Positions 53,186-62,316 of a stretch of 64,000 bases of DNA are shown here, piece by piece. The DNA comes from Rapidithrix thailandica (GTDB taxonomy: Bacteria; Bacteroidota; Bacteroidia; Cytophagales; Flammeovirgaceae): NCBI RefSeq assembly GCF_039710355.1, contig NZ_JBDKWZ010000010.1, forward strand, positions 200,354 to 264,353, written 5' to 3'. The first letter of the stretch is position 1. The number at the start of each line of letters is the position of its first letter. The translations under genes and the position numbers were made by a program. The notes below the pieces were generated by a model, which worked only from the letters and a program-made list of their open reading frames with translations, did not search any database and was not told where the DNA came from.

Positions 53186-53694
53186 TTTTGGTCGACCAGC
53201 AGGACAATGCCATTGGCAACATGGAAAAAATGGAAGCACATAGAAAAGGTTTGCTCCACCGGGCATTTTCCGTATTGATTTTTAATACAAAAGGAGAAAT
53301 GCTGATTCATCAAAGAGCCCGTGGCAAATACCATAGCGGAGGCTTATGGACAAATGCCTGTTGCAGTCATCCTTGGCCGGGAGAAAAGATGGAAGATGCG
53401 GTGAAAAGGCGTTTGAAGTTTGAGATGGGTTTTGAAACCGAAATGCAATTTGTTTACAAATTTACCTATCAAACAAGCTTTTCTTCTGACTTACACGAAC
53501 ACGAGGTTGACCATGTATTTATAGGAACATATGACGATGCCCCGGAGCCCAACCCTGCGGAGGTGGAAGCCTGGAAGTATATCTCCTTGAAAGAAGTGCA
53601 GAAGGATATTTTAAAAAAACCGGAATTGTATACCTCTTGGTTTAAATTGATTATGGACCATGATTTTATCCGAGAAAGAATGACAAAAGCGTAA
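53173..53694 (+). CDS. idi: Isopentenyl-diphosphate delta-isomerase, type I
   Basis: A 173-residue Nudix-fold enzyme that interconverts IPP and DMAPP to supply prenyl precursors. It shows LLHRAFSVLIFN, WTNACCSHPWPGE with the catalytic Cys, RRLKFEMGFE from the Nudix-like box, and the Glu-bearing HEHEVDHVFIGTYDD. The start lies inside the 3' end of crtB, so translation is coupled. It serves the carotenoid pathway here. Confidence 0.95.
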   Translation: MEQVILVDQQDNAIGNMEKMEAHRKGLLHRAFSVLIFNTKGEMLIHQRARGKYHSGGLWTNACCSHPWPGEKMEDAVKRRLKFEMGFETEMQFVYKFTYQTSFSSDLHEHEVDHVFIGTYDDAPEPNPAEVEAWKYISLKEVQKDILKKPELYTSWFKLIMDHDFIRERMTKA

Positions 53695-53719
53695 ATTGTA
53701 AGGGTTGCGTTTGTCTTTC

Positions 53720-53761
53720 AGTCATTGGGACCGGTTGCCAGCTTTGCCCATCCCAGTGACT
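53720..53761 (+). other. Hairpin after idi
   Basis: AGTCATTGGGA and TCCCAGTGACT pair across about 20 bases with one G-U pair. There is no T-run after it, so it may be a weak terminator or a processing site separating crtI-crtB-idi from the next two genes. Confidence 0.4.
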
Positions 53762-53953
53762 CATAAGAATGCTTTCTTCGATAACAAGACCGGTAAGCCC
53801 TATTGGGCGTGATCATAACTTCTTACACCTCTTTTGAGTTAAGTAATTGTAGCAAATGTATTTTACTTTATTTGTAATGTGACTTTGCTTGAAACATAAA
53901 AAGTACGCGGTCGGAAAATATCGTTTTTATTTGAGTTGATTGATTGTACATTT

Positions 53954-54439
53954 ATGAAAATCTATTGTTTGAAAAGATGTCAGTTCTTGCCCATCAGCCA
54001 AGAGGAAGCATGGGATTTCTTTTCCTCCCCCCGGAACCTTTCCAAAATTACCCCCGGCTACATGGAGTTTGAGATCAAATCAATTTCAGGGAGAGAACAG
54101 ATGTATGCCGGGCAAATGATTCATTACAAACTCAATGTATTGCCCGGAATCCCTACCCGGTGGGTAACTGAAATTACCCATGTGCGGGAGTTGGAATATT
54201 TTGTGGACGAACAACGTATAGGGCCTTATGCATTATGGAATCATCAGCATTTTTTCAAAGCGGTTGAAGGAGGGGTGGAAATGCGCGATGAAGTGCATTA
54301 TGCCCTTCCGCTGGGTGCCCTTGGCCAAGTGGCGCATTGGCTTTTTGTACAAAGAGAAATCAATGCCATTTTTAATTACCGGTTTGAAATGCTCGAATCG
54401 CTTTTTTCAAAACATAACCGTTTGAGTAAAACTGCCTGA
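53954..54439 (+). CDS. SRPBCC-fold protein in the carotenoid cluster
   Basis: About 161 residues from ATG 53954; a TTG 18 bases upstream is less likely. The START-like/SRPBCC fold is shown by QFLPISQEEAWDFFSSPRNLSKITPGYMEFEI, VTEITHVRELEYFVDEQRIGPYALWNHQHFFKAVEGGVEMRDEVHYALPLG and a final amphipathic helix. Such proteins bind hydrophobic ligands. Homologues often sit in Bacteroidota carotenoid clusters, so it may carry or shield a carotenoid intermediate (inference). One base separates its stop codon from the crtZ start. Confidence 0.8.
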   Translation: MKIYCLKRCQFLPISQEEAWDFFSSPRNLSKITPGYMEFEIKSISGREQMYAGQMIHYKLNVLPGIPTRWVTEITHVRELEYFVDEQRIGPYALWNHQHFFKAVEGGVEMRDEVHYALPLGALGQVAHWLFVQREINAIFNYRFEMLESLFSKHNRLSKTA

Positions 54440-54440
54440 T

Positions 54441-54935
54441 ATGGATTGGCTAATGATTATTAGTTGCGGATTGATTGTGCTGGGTACTTTTTTATTCTGG
54501 GAGTTAGTTGCCTGGTTTACTCATAAGTACGTGATGCACGGTTTTTTATGGGTTTGGCACAAATCCCACCATACCGTACACGGGCATACATGGGAAAAAA
54601 ACGATTGGTTTGCCGTGGTATTCAGTTTGCCGTCCATCGGCCTTTTCTACTATGCCACCTTAGTGATATACAATCCCTATTTGATTGCAATCGGCTTGGG
54701 GATTTTCTGTTACGGGCTTTTTTATTTTGTCTTTCATGATATCCTGGTTCATCAGCGTATCAAATGGAGACCCCGGAAAAGGAGCCGCTACTTACAACGC
54801 ATGATACATGCTCATTACATTCATCACAGCAAACACAGCAAAGATGGTTGTGAAGCCTTCGGTTTTCTTTATGCCCCTAAAAAATACGATCCACAAAACT
54901 TCTCCTTCCGGAAAAACCGCCAGAAAACTCAGTAA
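54441..54935 (+). CDS. crtZ: Beta-carotene hydroxylase
   Basis: A 164-residue integral membrane di-iron hydroxylase of the fatty-acid hydroxylase superfamily that adds 3-hydroxyls to beta-carotene rings, giving zeaxanthin. The His boxes are HKYVMHGFLWVWHKSHH, HDILVHQR and HAHYIHHSKHSKDGCEAFGFL. Four hydrophobic helices surround them. It is the last pathway gene of the cluster; no lycopene cyclase follows before the Rhs island. Confidence 0.92.
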   Translation: MDWLMIISCGLIVLGTFLFWELVAWFTHKYVMHGFLWVWHKSHHTVHGHTWEKNDWFAVVFSLPSIGLFYYATLVIYNPYLIAIGLGIFCYGLFYFVFHDILVHQRIKWRPRKRSRYLQRMIHAHYIHHSKHSKDGCEAFGFLYAPKKYDPQNFSFRKNRQKTQ

Positions 54936-55080
54936 AGGGAGTTTTAAGCGGGATATGCTACAATGCCCATAAGGTAGGGTATAATATGATTATATTTAAT
55001 AGGGAGTTTATTTTTATTGATTGTCAGATGGTTAATAGAAAATAGAATAGGCAAAAACAAGCAATTACTCATAACCACTG

Positions 55081-55464
55081 TCAGTTGTATTTTTTCTTTT
55101 CAATGATTTCGTTGGGTATCCACCCTTCATCATTGTCGTCTGTTTTTCTCACCCAAGTCCAACCATTTATAGACTTTAATTTTGTAATTAATTCTCCTTT
55201 ATTAATATTCAGTTCTTTAGCACTATAATCTTCCAGAATAATCCCTTGTTGTTGGTTTTCCGAAAAATCGACTATTTGAATAGGCACCCAACCTCCTTCT
55301 TTTTTGTTATTTTCAGCCCAAATCCAATCTTTCCAATTTTTTTCAGGGGCTCTTTCCCCAAGTTTTACATTTTCTCCTTTATTTAATCTTATCGGATTTT
55401 CATATTCTGTCTTGTGTGATTCAATGGTTTTAAATACACCTTTGTTTTCTTTACTGGTATACAT
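55081..55464 (-). CDS. Tandem SH3-like domain protein
   Basis: A 127-residue cytoplasmic-looking protein made of two bacterial SH3-like units: residues about 20-68 (LNKGENVKLGERAPEKNWKDWIWAENNKKEGGWVPIQIVDF) and 72-122 (ILEDYSAKELNINKGELITKLKSINGWTWVRKTDDNDEGWIPNEII). Each ends in the GWxP hallmark. There is no signal peptide. It is a single gene between the carotenoid cluster and a transposase remnant. A ligand-binding role is likely by fold; the ligand is unknown. Confidence 0.78.
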   Translation of the reverse strand: MYTSKENKGVFKTIESHKTEYENPIRLNKGENVKLGERAPEKNWKDWIWAENNKKEGGWVPIQIVDFSENQQQGIILEDYSAKELNINKGELITKLKSINGWTWVRKTDDNDEGWIPNEIIEKKKYN

Positions 55465-55539
55465 TTTTATAGTGATGTAATTTAAACTTTTTTAAGGTAA
55501 AGAAAGAGTTACAGAATTTTGAGTTGCGAAACCAAAGCA

Positions 55540-55660
55540 AATCCTCAACAACCCTTTATGTACAATGTACTCGACAAAGATACTATAGAGATGGAAATTG
55601 AGCCCTATCTCCCAAGAGCCAAACAGCAGTTTAGAGGTATTTTACCTCTGAAAATGGACA
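55540..55660 (+). pseudogene. Remnant of an IS5-type transposase gene
   Basis: The frame reads MYNVLDKDTIEMEIEPYL, then PRAKQQFRGILPL, which resembles the start of Bacteroidota IS5-like transposases (MYKVLxKDTIExEIxPxL). After about 35 codons the similarity ends and no catalytic region follows. The only upstream start is a TTG at 55519. It marks an old insertion just upstream of the Rhs island. Confidence 0.5.
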
Positions 55661-56072
55661 GGATAAAAACATGTTCAGTATTTTCAATCAAAAAAAGGCC
55701 CCGGAAGCCGGAACCTCATTTAGTAATCCTTGAACCATATTCTATTCATGACATGAGCTGCCACAGCGCCCTGACCGGTAATTGTATGAAACCCACCGGA
55801 TCAAGATGCTTGTAAGGGGTCGAATGCCGGTCAAAGCGAAACCAATCCTCACCTCCCCTTAACAATCCCCCTACCCAAAGTTTCTTACTAAAAAAACACC
55901 CTAATCAGTTGCATTATTCGAAGATGTAACTATATTTGGGGAGATAGAATACAAGTCTTTGGGATACCTTCCAAGACTTATTTATCCGAAATGTATTAAA
56001 CCAACGAAAGCTACAGGGCCATCTTTTTTTGTCCCGAAGGGCTGTTTTGTATAATCCCTGATTTTAACCACT

Positions 56073-59000
56073 ATGTTACTAGCCAGCAACCACTTTACCC
56101 CTATCATCGGGTTGGATATCCATTTTACGGCTACTCCGCCCAACAATCCTTTTCAACCTTTTATCGGCATCCTGATGGACCCCATGGATTACATCCCCTT
56201 TCTGGGTTCCAACGTTCAGATCAACGGTCTCAAACGGGGCAATACGGACACCATGGGCCTACTGGTCACTTTTCAGCATATCCCTTTGTTCAACCCGCCT
56301 TTTGTCATGGAGCCGGCCATCGGCCACGAAAGCCTCAACTTTTTCGGCAGCCAGACGGTCTTTGCCGAAGGCTCCCGGCTCAGTCCCAAAGGCCATATGG
56401 TGATGAGTTGCAACGACATCGGCATTCCCTTTTCGGTGACCCCCGGCAAGGACAAATTCCGGAAGCTGGTGCCTACCCGGTATGCTCCCACGTCCTTCTC
56501 TTTGCCCATTCCCACCGGGCCTCCGGTCATCGTGGGCGGCCCCTATGTGCCGGACATCGAGGGCTTGATCACCGGGCTGATCACCAGTTTTGGTCTGGGC
56601 GCTTTGATGAAAGGCGCCAAAAATGGAATGACCCGGCTCAACGGCCTGTTGAAAAATAAAAAAGCGCCCAAGAAACTCACCGATGCCCTCTGTTGGTTGG
56701 GTTTTGAACCGATCAACCTGATCACCGGAGCGGTGGTTTACGAAGGCAAGGATTTTGAATTGCCCGGGCCGGTGCCCTTGTCCTGGGACCGGGCCTGGTA
56801 TTCGGATACCGGGTACGAAGGCTGGCTGGGCCATGGGGTGCATCATGCTCTGGACCGTTGTGTAGAGCTTTACCCGGAGGAGGGAAATTTAGGCTTGCGG
56901 ATGGAGGATGGCCGTTTGGTAGGCTTTCCGCTGCTGGACTACGGGGAGGAATTCTATTCCCGCCAGGAAAAATTGACTCTGAAGCGCCTGGGCAACGGCT
57001 ACTTCCAACTGGTAGACCACAGTAGCTCGCTGACCTATCTCTTTGACCATTACAACGGCTACGACCGCTACCGGTTGAGCCGGATCGAAACCCCGGCGGG
57101 CAAAGCGCTGTGTTTGCATTTGAACGGGGACCGCTTGACGGGGATCACCGACAGCGCGGGCCGGGAATTGGAAGTGGACAGCGATGCGAAGGGGCGAATC
57201 ACCGAAATCCGGTTGAATGAATCCACCTTGGTGGGCTACCGTTACGATGCGGAAGGGAATATGGCAGGTATTCTCGACTCCTTGGGACAGGAAACCGTCA
57301 TGGAATACCAAGAGCATTTGCTGGTGAAAAAGACCGACCGGAACGGCCAGGCCTTTTACTGGGAATACGATAACGAATCCCGCTGTGTACACACCTGGGG
57401 AGACGGAGGCTATCAAGAAGGTTGGTTTGACTACCATACCGAAGAGGGCTATAACCTGATCACCGATGCCAATGGGGCTACCACCACCTATCACTACACC
57501 CCGGAAGGGCTGGTGACCCAGGTAAAAGACCCCTTGGGTAACAGCCGCTTTTTGCAGTATACGGAGTTTATGGAGCTGTACCGGGAGATTGACGAGGCGG
57601 GTAATTTGACGGGCTACACCTATGACGAACGGGGCAACCGTACGGGCATTGTTTATCCGGACGGCACCGAAGAGGGCTTTGTCTACGATGAGGAAGACCG
57701 TTTGATCCTGGCCAGTGATGCCGAAGGACAATGTCGTACCTACAGCTATGTGGACGGAAAACCGCATTTGCTCAGCAGTGTAGTGGAGCCGGACAACAGC
57801 TATACGATGTTTGAATACGATGAAGAGGACTTGTTGGTAGAAGTGCGGCAGAACGGACAAAAGAGCCTCCTGGCCTATGATGAACAACAGAACCTGGTAC
57901 GCTTTACCGATGCGATGGGGCACTCTACCCGTTGGGTGTACGATGCCCAGGGCCGTGTGCGGGCGGTACAGGCCGAAGGGCAGAGCCAACAGCAGTTCAA
58001 CTACGATGCTTTGGGCCGGGTGGTAGGCATCCGGGGAGCGGACCACAACCAGACCCAACTGCGGTACAATGCCTATGACGAGGTGATCGAAGCCCTGGAC
58101 AAACACCATCATGTACGCTTTGAATACACGCCTATGGGCAGCTTGAAGATGCGGGAGGAGAACGGCAAGAAGGTGTTTTTCGACTACGATAAGATGGAGC
58201 AATTGCTCAGGATCGAGAACGAACGGCAAGAGCGGTACCGCTTTACCCGGAACCTGAAAGGGGACATTATCCAGGAAGAAGGCTTTGACGGCTTGACGAG
58301 ACGGTATGACCGTGACGGAGCGGGCAAGGTGTTAAAAGTACAGCGGCCGGGCAAACGCTTTTCGGAATACGAATACGATGCCTTGGGCCGGATCAGCCGG
58401 GTGGACCACCAGGACGGCAGCTGGGAGACCTATGGCTACAACAAAAACGGGCAGCTGGTAGAGGCGCGCACGGAGAAGAACGCGATCTTGATCGAACGGG
58501 ATGCCTTGGGCCGGGTGATCCGGGAGGTACAGACTTCGGGCTTGCCGGGGGAAGAGGGCTACGAAGTGCTCAGTACCTACAACCGGGACGGACAGCGCAC
58601 GCAGATCACCTCCTCTTTAGGAGCGGATATTCAAAACAACTACGATGCTCTGGGCAGGCGGGTTGCTACAAAAGCCCAAGTCCAAACAAAGGAAGAAGGC
58701 GAGACAAAAACCTGGGAGGCGAAGTTACAACACAATGCCTTGGGGCAGGAAATAGAGCGGGAGCTGACCGGAGGAATCACTTCCACCTTTACCTATGACG
58801 AAGCCGGAAGACCGACCTCCCAACGGGTGAAACGGGGTTTTCACGACAACCGGCACTACCGCTACCATTGGGATGCTAACCACCGTTTGAAAGAGACGTT
58901 GAACGCTTTGACCCAGGGCAAGATCCAATACGCCTACGATGCCTTTGGCAACCTGGCTTCAGCAAAGTATCAGGACGGCAGTTACGATTACAAGTTGCCT

Positions 59001-60359
59001 GATGAGGTGGGTAACCTCTACAAAGACCCGAAAAAGCAAGAGGTTTACGGCAAGGGTGGCAAGCTGCTCAAAGACCGGGACTGGTACTACCAATACGATG
59101 AGGAGGGCAACCTGATCCGCAAGACCAAAGAGGAAGTGCCTTTGGAATCCCAAGATCCGGCTTCACAAAAAGAAGCGCCTCAGCCGAAATTCAGTTTGTT
59201 TTTGGACGAAAAGGAATGGGGAGCGCCCGAAGAGACGCGGAAGAAACGCTATACCCGGGAGGAAAAAGAGGCGTACCGCAACCGTAAAAACCCACCGGCC
59301 TTGACGCCTCGCTGGAAACACGGAGACTGGTACTATACCTGGCAGGCCAACGGGATGTTGCAAAGTGTAAAGCGTCCGGACGGCACGGAGATCTCTTTCG
59401 AATACGATGCCTTGGGTAGAAGAACGGCCAAACTCAACCATGCCACCGAAGAGATCACTAGGTTTGTATGGGACGGGAACGTACCTTTGCACGAGTGGCG
59501 TTATGCCTTAAAAGACCGGCCGCAGACGGTGGCCGATGAGCTGGGAATGCTCAGCTTGGACAAAGCCGAACCTCTAGAGAATCTGATCACCTGGGTCTTT
59601 GACGAAGGCAGTTTTGTGCCGAGTGCGAAGATCGTAGAAGGAGAAACCTATTCCATCGTTTCAGACTATTTGGGTACACCATGCCTGATGTACAACCACA
59701 TAGGTAATCTGGTCTGGCAAGCCGAACTGGACATCTATGGTAAGATCCGAACCCTGGAAAGAGGTTCTCTTCAAGATTGTCCCTTCCGTTACCAAGGGCA
59801 ATACGAGGATGTAGAGACGGGCTTGTATTACAACCGCTTCCGGTACTATTCGCCTGAATCAGGGACGTATATTTCACAGGATCCGATTGGCTTGGCGGGT
59901 GAAATGCCAAATATTTATGCCTATACTCATGACAGCAATAGTTGGATAGATCCTTTGGGGTTAAGTTCAAAGACACCATTAATTAGGGCATCAGATTTAT
60001 CTGGTGGACCTCATGCTCCTGATGCAGATCTTAACACTGCACTTTCACGAGCAGCTCGTAAGTCTCAACAAGGAGATCCAACTCCCCAAGGACAATGGAG
60101 AACCACTGAGGCAGTTAAGAATGCTGCTAGAAAATATGATTTTGAAAAGGGAGGGGTGCAAGTTGTGGATATAAACCCTGGAGATGGAAGGGTTATACAT
60201 AATCCTGTAGGGTACTATCCAGAGGTTGTTGGCAGAAAAACATATTTAATAGCTTCAGCAGATAGAGCTATTATTATTCCTGCAAAAGACGGATTGCACC
60301 TGTTTCCAATTGATGAAACTCATCAACAATATAATAGCCATTATATAGGTTGTCGCTAA
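56073..60359 (+). CDS. Rhs polymorphic toxin with PAAR-like N-terminus
   Basis: A 1,428-residue secreted toxin. Residues about 50-180 resemble the PAAR-like (DUF4150) domain that caps a contractile secretion spike (VMSCNDIGIPFSVTPGK, PIPTGPPVIVGGP). FEPINLITGAVVYEGKDFELPG marks the DUF6531 entry, followed by about 1,000 residues of Rhs/YD repeats (YDALGR-type words) that form the encapsulating shell. The core closes with RYQGQYEDVETGLYYNRFRYY, then SQDPIGLAGEMPNIYAY and DPLGL (ends residue 1297). The last 131 residues are a variable toxin tip of unknown activity. DNA composition shifts from GC-rich core to AT-rich tip at about 59964. The immunity gene follows 12 bases later. No other type VI secretion gene is in view. 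Confidence 0.9.
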   Translation: MLLASNHFTPIIGLDIHFTATPPNNPFQPFIGILMDPMDYIPFLGSNVQINGLKRGNTDTMGLLVTFQHIPLFNPPFVMEPAIGHESLNFFGSQTVFAEGSRLSPKGHMVMSCNDIGIPFSVTPGKDKFRKLVPTRYAPTSFSLPIPTGPPVIVGGPYVPDIEGLITGLITSFGLGALMKGAKNGMTRLNGLLKNKKAPKKLTDALCWLGFEPINLITGAVVYEGKDFELPGPVPLSWDRAWYSDTGYEGWLGHGVHHALDRCVELYPEEGNLGLRMEDGRLVGFPLLDYGEEFYSRQEKLTLKRLGNGYFQLVDHSSSLTYLFDHYNGYDRYRLSRIETPAGKALCLHLNGDRLTGITDSAGRELEVDSDAKGRITEIRLNESTLVGYRYDAEGNMAGILDSLGQETVMEYQEHLLVKKTDRNGQAFYWEYDNESRCVHTWGDGGYQEGWFDYHTEEGYNLITDANGATTTYHYTPEGLVTQVKDPLGNSRFLQYTEFMELYREIDEAGNLTGYTYDERGNRTGIVYPDGTEEGFVYDEEDRLILASDAEGQCRTYSYVDGKPHLLSSVVEPDNSYTMFEYDEEDLLVEVRQNGQKSLLAYDEQQNLVRFTDAMGHSTRWVYDAQGRVRAVQAEGQSQQQFNYDALGRVVGIRGADHNQTQLRYNAYDEVIEALDKHHHVRFEYTPMGSLKMREENGKKVFFDYDKMEQLLRIENERQERYRFTRNLKGDIIQEEGFDGLTRRYDRDGAGKVLKVQRPGKRFSEYEYDALGRISRVDHQDGSWETYGYNKNGQLVEARTEKNAILIERDALGRVIREVQTSGLPGEEGYEVLSTYNRDGQRTQITSSLGADIQNNYDALGRRVATKAQVQTKEEGETKTWEAKLQHNALGQEIERELTGGITSTFTYDEAGRPTSQRVKRGFHDNRHYRYHWDANHRLKETLNALTQGKIQYAYDAFGNLASAKYQDGSYDYKLPDEVGNLYKDPKKQEVYGKGGKLLKDRDWYYQYDEEGNLIRKTKEEVPLESQDPASQKEAPQPKFSLFLDEKEWGAPEETRKKRYTREEKEAYRNRKNPPALTPRWKHGDWYYTWQANGMLQSVKRPDGTEISFEYDALGRRTAKLNHATEEITRFVWDGNVPLHEWRYALKDRPQTVADELGMLSLDKAEPLENLITWVFDEGSFVPSAKIVEGETYSIVSDYLGTPCLMYNHIGNLVWQAELDIYGKIRTLERGSLQDCPFRYQGQYEDVETGLYYNRFRYYSPESGTYISQDPIGLAGEMPNIYAYTHDSNSWIDPLGLSSKTPLIRASDLSGGPHAPDADLNTALSRAARKSQQGDPTPQGQWRTTEAVKNAARKYDFEKGGVQVVDINPGDGRVIHNPVGYYPEVVGRKTYLIASADRAIIIPAKDGLHLFPIDETHQQYNSHYIGCR

Positions 60360-60371
60360 ATATTAAAATGT

Positions 60372-60791
60372 ATGAAAGATGTATATAACCCTGACAGGGA
60401 GGATATATTAGAATGGATTGATAGTAAAACTGATGGTTGGCCAGACTCTGATTGGGATCTTTATGTTTTAAGTGAAGAGAATGATCTGCTAATATTTGAA
60501 TTAGCGAATAAATTAACTTCTTCAAAAAGAGACTTTTTTATTCATGTTCTTTACTATATGGTAGGTGAATACATGAGTGATAATAGAAATGTAAAGAAAA
60601 GAAGTCGAATTGATAGGCTTTTAGGTTTGGTAGATGAAAAAGCCACAAAAGAAGTTCAAGAATGGAAAGGAAAAACGATAGAATTGTTTCAAGGTAAATT
60701 AAAATATGAATCGGCTTTTTGGTTTAATTACATGTTTTACGAGGATATGAAAAAATATAAAGATGTTGATGAGGATGACTGGGGATTATAA
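60372..60791 (+). CDS. Putative immunity protein for the Rhs toxin tip
   Basis: A 139-residue acidic, helical, cytoplasmic protein (DREDILEWIDSKTDGWPDSDWDLYVLSEENDLLIFELANKL and so on). It follows the Rhs gene by 12 bases and is as AT-rich as the toxin tip, the usual position of the cognate immunity gene. I do not recognise the family. Neutralisation of the tip is inferred from position only. Confidence 0.7.
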   Translation: MKDVYNPDREDILEWIDSKTDGWPDSDWDLYVLSEENDLLIFELANKLTSSKRDFFIHVLYYMVGEYMSDNRNVKKRSRIDRLLGLVDEKATKEVQEWKGKTIELFQGKLKYESAFWFNYMFYEDMKKYKDVDEDDWGL

Positions 60792-60899
60792 GGGTGGGAG
60801 AACTAACTTTGCTACATTACAATTTCGGTACAATCATTATAATGATCTACAAAAATAGGAGAGTAATTTAACTAAAAATATCTTATTCTAAAGTTTATC

Positions 60900-60935
60900 A
60901 AAAAAGCCCATGAATAATGACTTATGGGCTTTTTT
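60900..60935 (+). terminator. Intrinsic terminator before orphan Rhs cassette 1
   Basis: A perfect 12-base stem, AAAAAAGCCCAT/ATGGGCTTTTTT. The first ATG of the following orphan frame (60924) lies in the second arm, so that frame would normally not be transcribed from upstream. Confidence 0.9.
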
Positions 60936-61670
60936 ATATCTCCTCCCTCCACCAAAATCACCCAAGAGGATGTGTACAGCACTGTCACCGATTACATCGG
61001 CAAACCCATTGCCGCCTACAACGGAGTCGGAAACCTTGTCTGGGAGGTGGAATACGATATTTACGGCAATATCCGCAGCCAAACCAAAGGAGAGCAACAC
61101 TTCATTCCTTTCCGGAACCAGGGACAGTACGAAGATGTAGAGCTGGATGGCTTAATGTACAATCGTTTCCGCTATTACGATGGAAACAGTGGGACGTATA
61201 TTTCACAGGATCCGATTGGGTTAGCGGGGAATAATCCGAATATTTATGCTTATACCCGTGATACAAACACTTGGAATGACCCATGGGGTTTAGAATGTTC
61301 TAAATTTGGTTATAAAGGAAAAGTAAGCATGTATGCTTCAAAGATGGATACTGTATTACCAGGCAAAAACTATAATTCAAAGCAATGGCAATCAGCAGTT
61401 AAGAAAGCTAAAGAAGCGCTGTCCGAAAAAGTTAAATATCAAGTAAAAGTCCCTACGAGTACTGATGCTAAAAGATTTTTGAAAGATGTTCATGGAAATA
61501 TGGACAGAAGAAGTGCTCATACACAAAGCAAGAGAGCTGATGGAGTACCAAAATACCCAAAGGGGTATGAACAACATCAACGACCAGAAGGAAGCTTTAT
61601 GGATATACAACATATCAAATGGTACAATAATAATACAGATGGTCATATTTTTTATGAAATACCAAATTAA
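60924..61670 (+). CDS. Orphan Rhs C-terminal tip, cassette 1
   Basis: A 248-codon frame that begins in mid-core (SPPSTKITQEDVYSTVTDYIGKP) and carries the end of an Rhs shell (RNQGQYEDVELDGLMYNRFRYYDG, SQDPIGLAGNNPNIYAY, DPWGL) plus a 125-residue tip with KRADGVPKYPKGYEQHQRPEG and a final HIKWYNNNTDGHIFY. It lacks the PAAR-like domain and most repeats, and its ATG is inside a terminator arm. It is therefore a silent replacement cassette rather than a free gene. The tip has no family I can name. The immunity gene follows 3 bases after the stop. Confidence 0.8.
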   Translation: MGFFISPPSTKITQEDVYSTVTDYIGKPIAAYNGVGNLVWEVEYDIYGNIRSQTKGEQHFIPFRNQGQYEDVELDGLMYNRFRYYDGNSGTYISQDPIGLAGNNPNIYAYTRDTNTWNDPWGLECSKFGYKGKVSMYASKMDTVLPGKNYNSKQWQSAVKKAKEALSEKVKYQVKVPTSTDAKRFLKDVHGNMDRRSAHTQSKRADGVPKYPKGYEQHQRPEGSFMDIQHIKWYNNNTDGHIFYEIPN

Positions 61671-61673
61671 AAT

Positions 61674-62045
61674 ATGGAAGGTGAATTAGTATTTAAAAAT
61701 ATAATTAATACCTATTATAAGGCTTTTTCCCATAAAAAAGTTATTTCAAACGATTTCAAAGTTGTCTTTGAAAAAAATGAAATTACTAATTATATTAAGT
61801 GTAATTACTATTATTTGGTTGAAAATAAAGTATTCTGGAAAGGGAAAAACTATTTCTTTAAAGGGGAAGTAACAAAAATGGATAAACAAGACACCCTTGC
61901 TTTTATAGAAAGAGAAGTAAATGATTATTGGGCAAGGGAGTATTTATTACTGTCGATTCAACCCAATGAAGATTTAATATTGATTAATGAAGAAGGTAGT
62001 TTTTTCATTATTCCACCTATTAAGAGTGATAGAAAAATAGAATGA
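61674..62045 (+). CDS. Putative immunity protein of cassette 1
   Basis: A 123-residue protein with mixed strands and helices (FKVVFEKNEITNYIKCNYYYLVENKVFWKGKNYFFKGEVTKMD, FIEREVNDYWAREYLLLSIQPNEDLILINEEGSFFIIPP). It starts 3 bases after the cassette 1 toxin frame and shares its AT-rich composition. The family is not recognised. The immunity role comes from position. Confidence 0.65.
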   Translation: MEGELVFKNIINTYYKAFSHKKVISNDFKVVFEKNEITNYIKCNYYYLVENKVFWKGKNYFFKGEVTKMDKQDTLAFIEREVNDYWAREYLLLSIQPNEDLILINEEGSFFIIPPIKSDRKIE

Positions 62046-62138
62046 ATTGTAACCTTCTGTACTTATGTTTGTGAAAGTAACCAAGCCAATAAAAGAATGT
62101 AATACTACATCTAATTACTTGGTAATAAACCTTGATAG

Positions 62139-62162
62139 GAGCTCCTAAGTGGGGCTTTTTTT
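62139..62162 (+). terminator. Intrinsic terminator after cassette 1 immunity gene
   Basis: AGCTCC-TAAGT-GGGGCT stem followed by seven T. Confidence 0.75.
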
Positions 62163-62316
62163 GTTAACAAACAAGAAAAAACTTAATCACTTTGGTTAAA
62201 ACCAGTATCCTAATCCAATAAACATAATAAAACGTCATCACCTGGTATAGTAATCCCCTAAATTAGGTTAACAATTTACTAAAAATGATTTTCTCTAAAG
62301 CTTTTTCATGACCTGA
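62163..62316. other. Spacer between cassettes 1 and 2
   Basis: AT-rich, no gene seen. Together with the terminator it makes up the gap between immunity gene 1 and cassette 2. Confidence 0.4.

Noticed and set aside
56889..58229. A 446-residue open frame on the minus strand inside the Rhs gene
   Set aside because: It is a shadow of the GC-rich Rhs repeats in the opposite strand; composition is unusual (Val, His and Gln-rich) and has no domain or signal.
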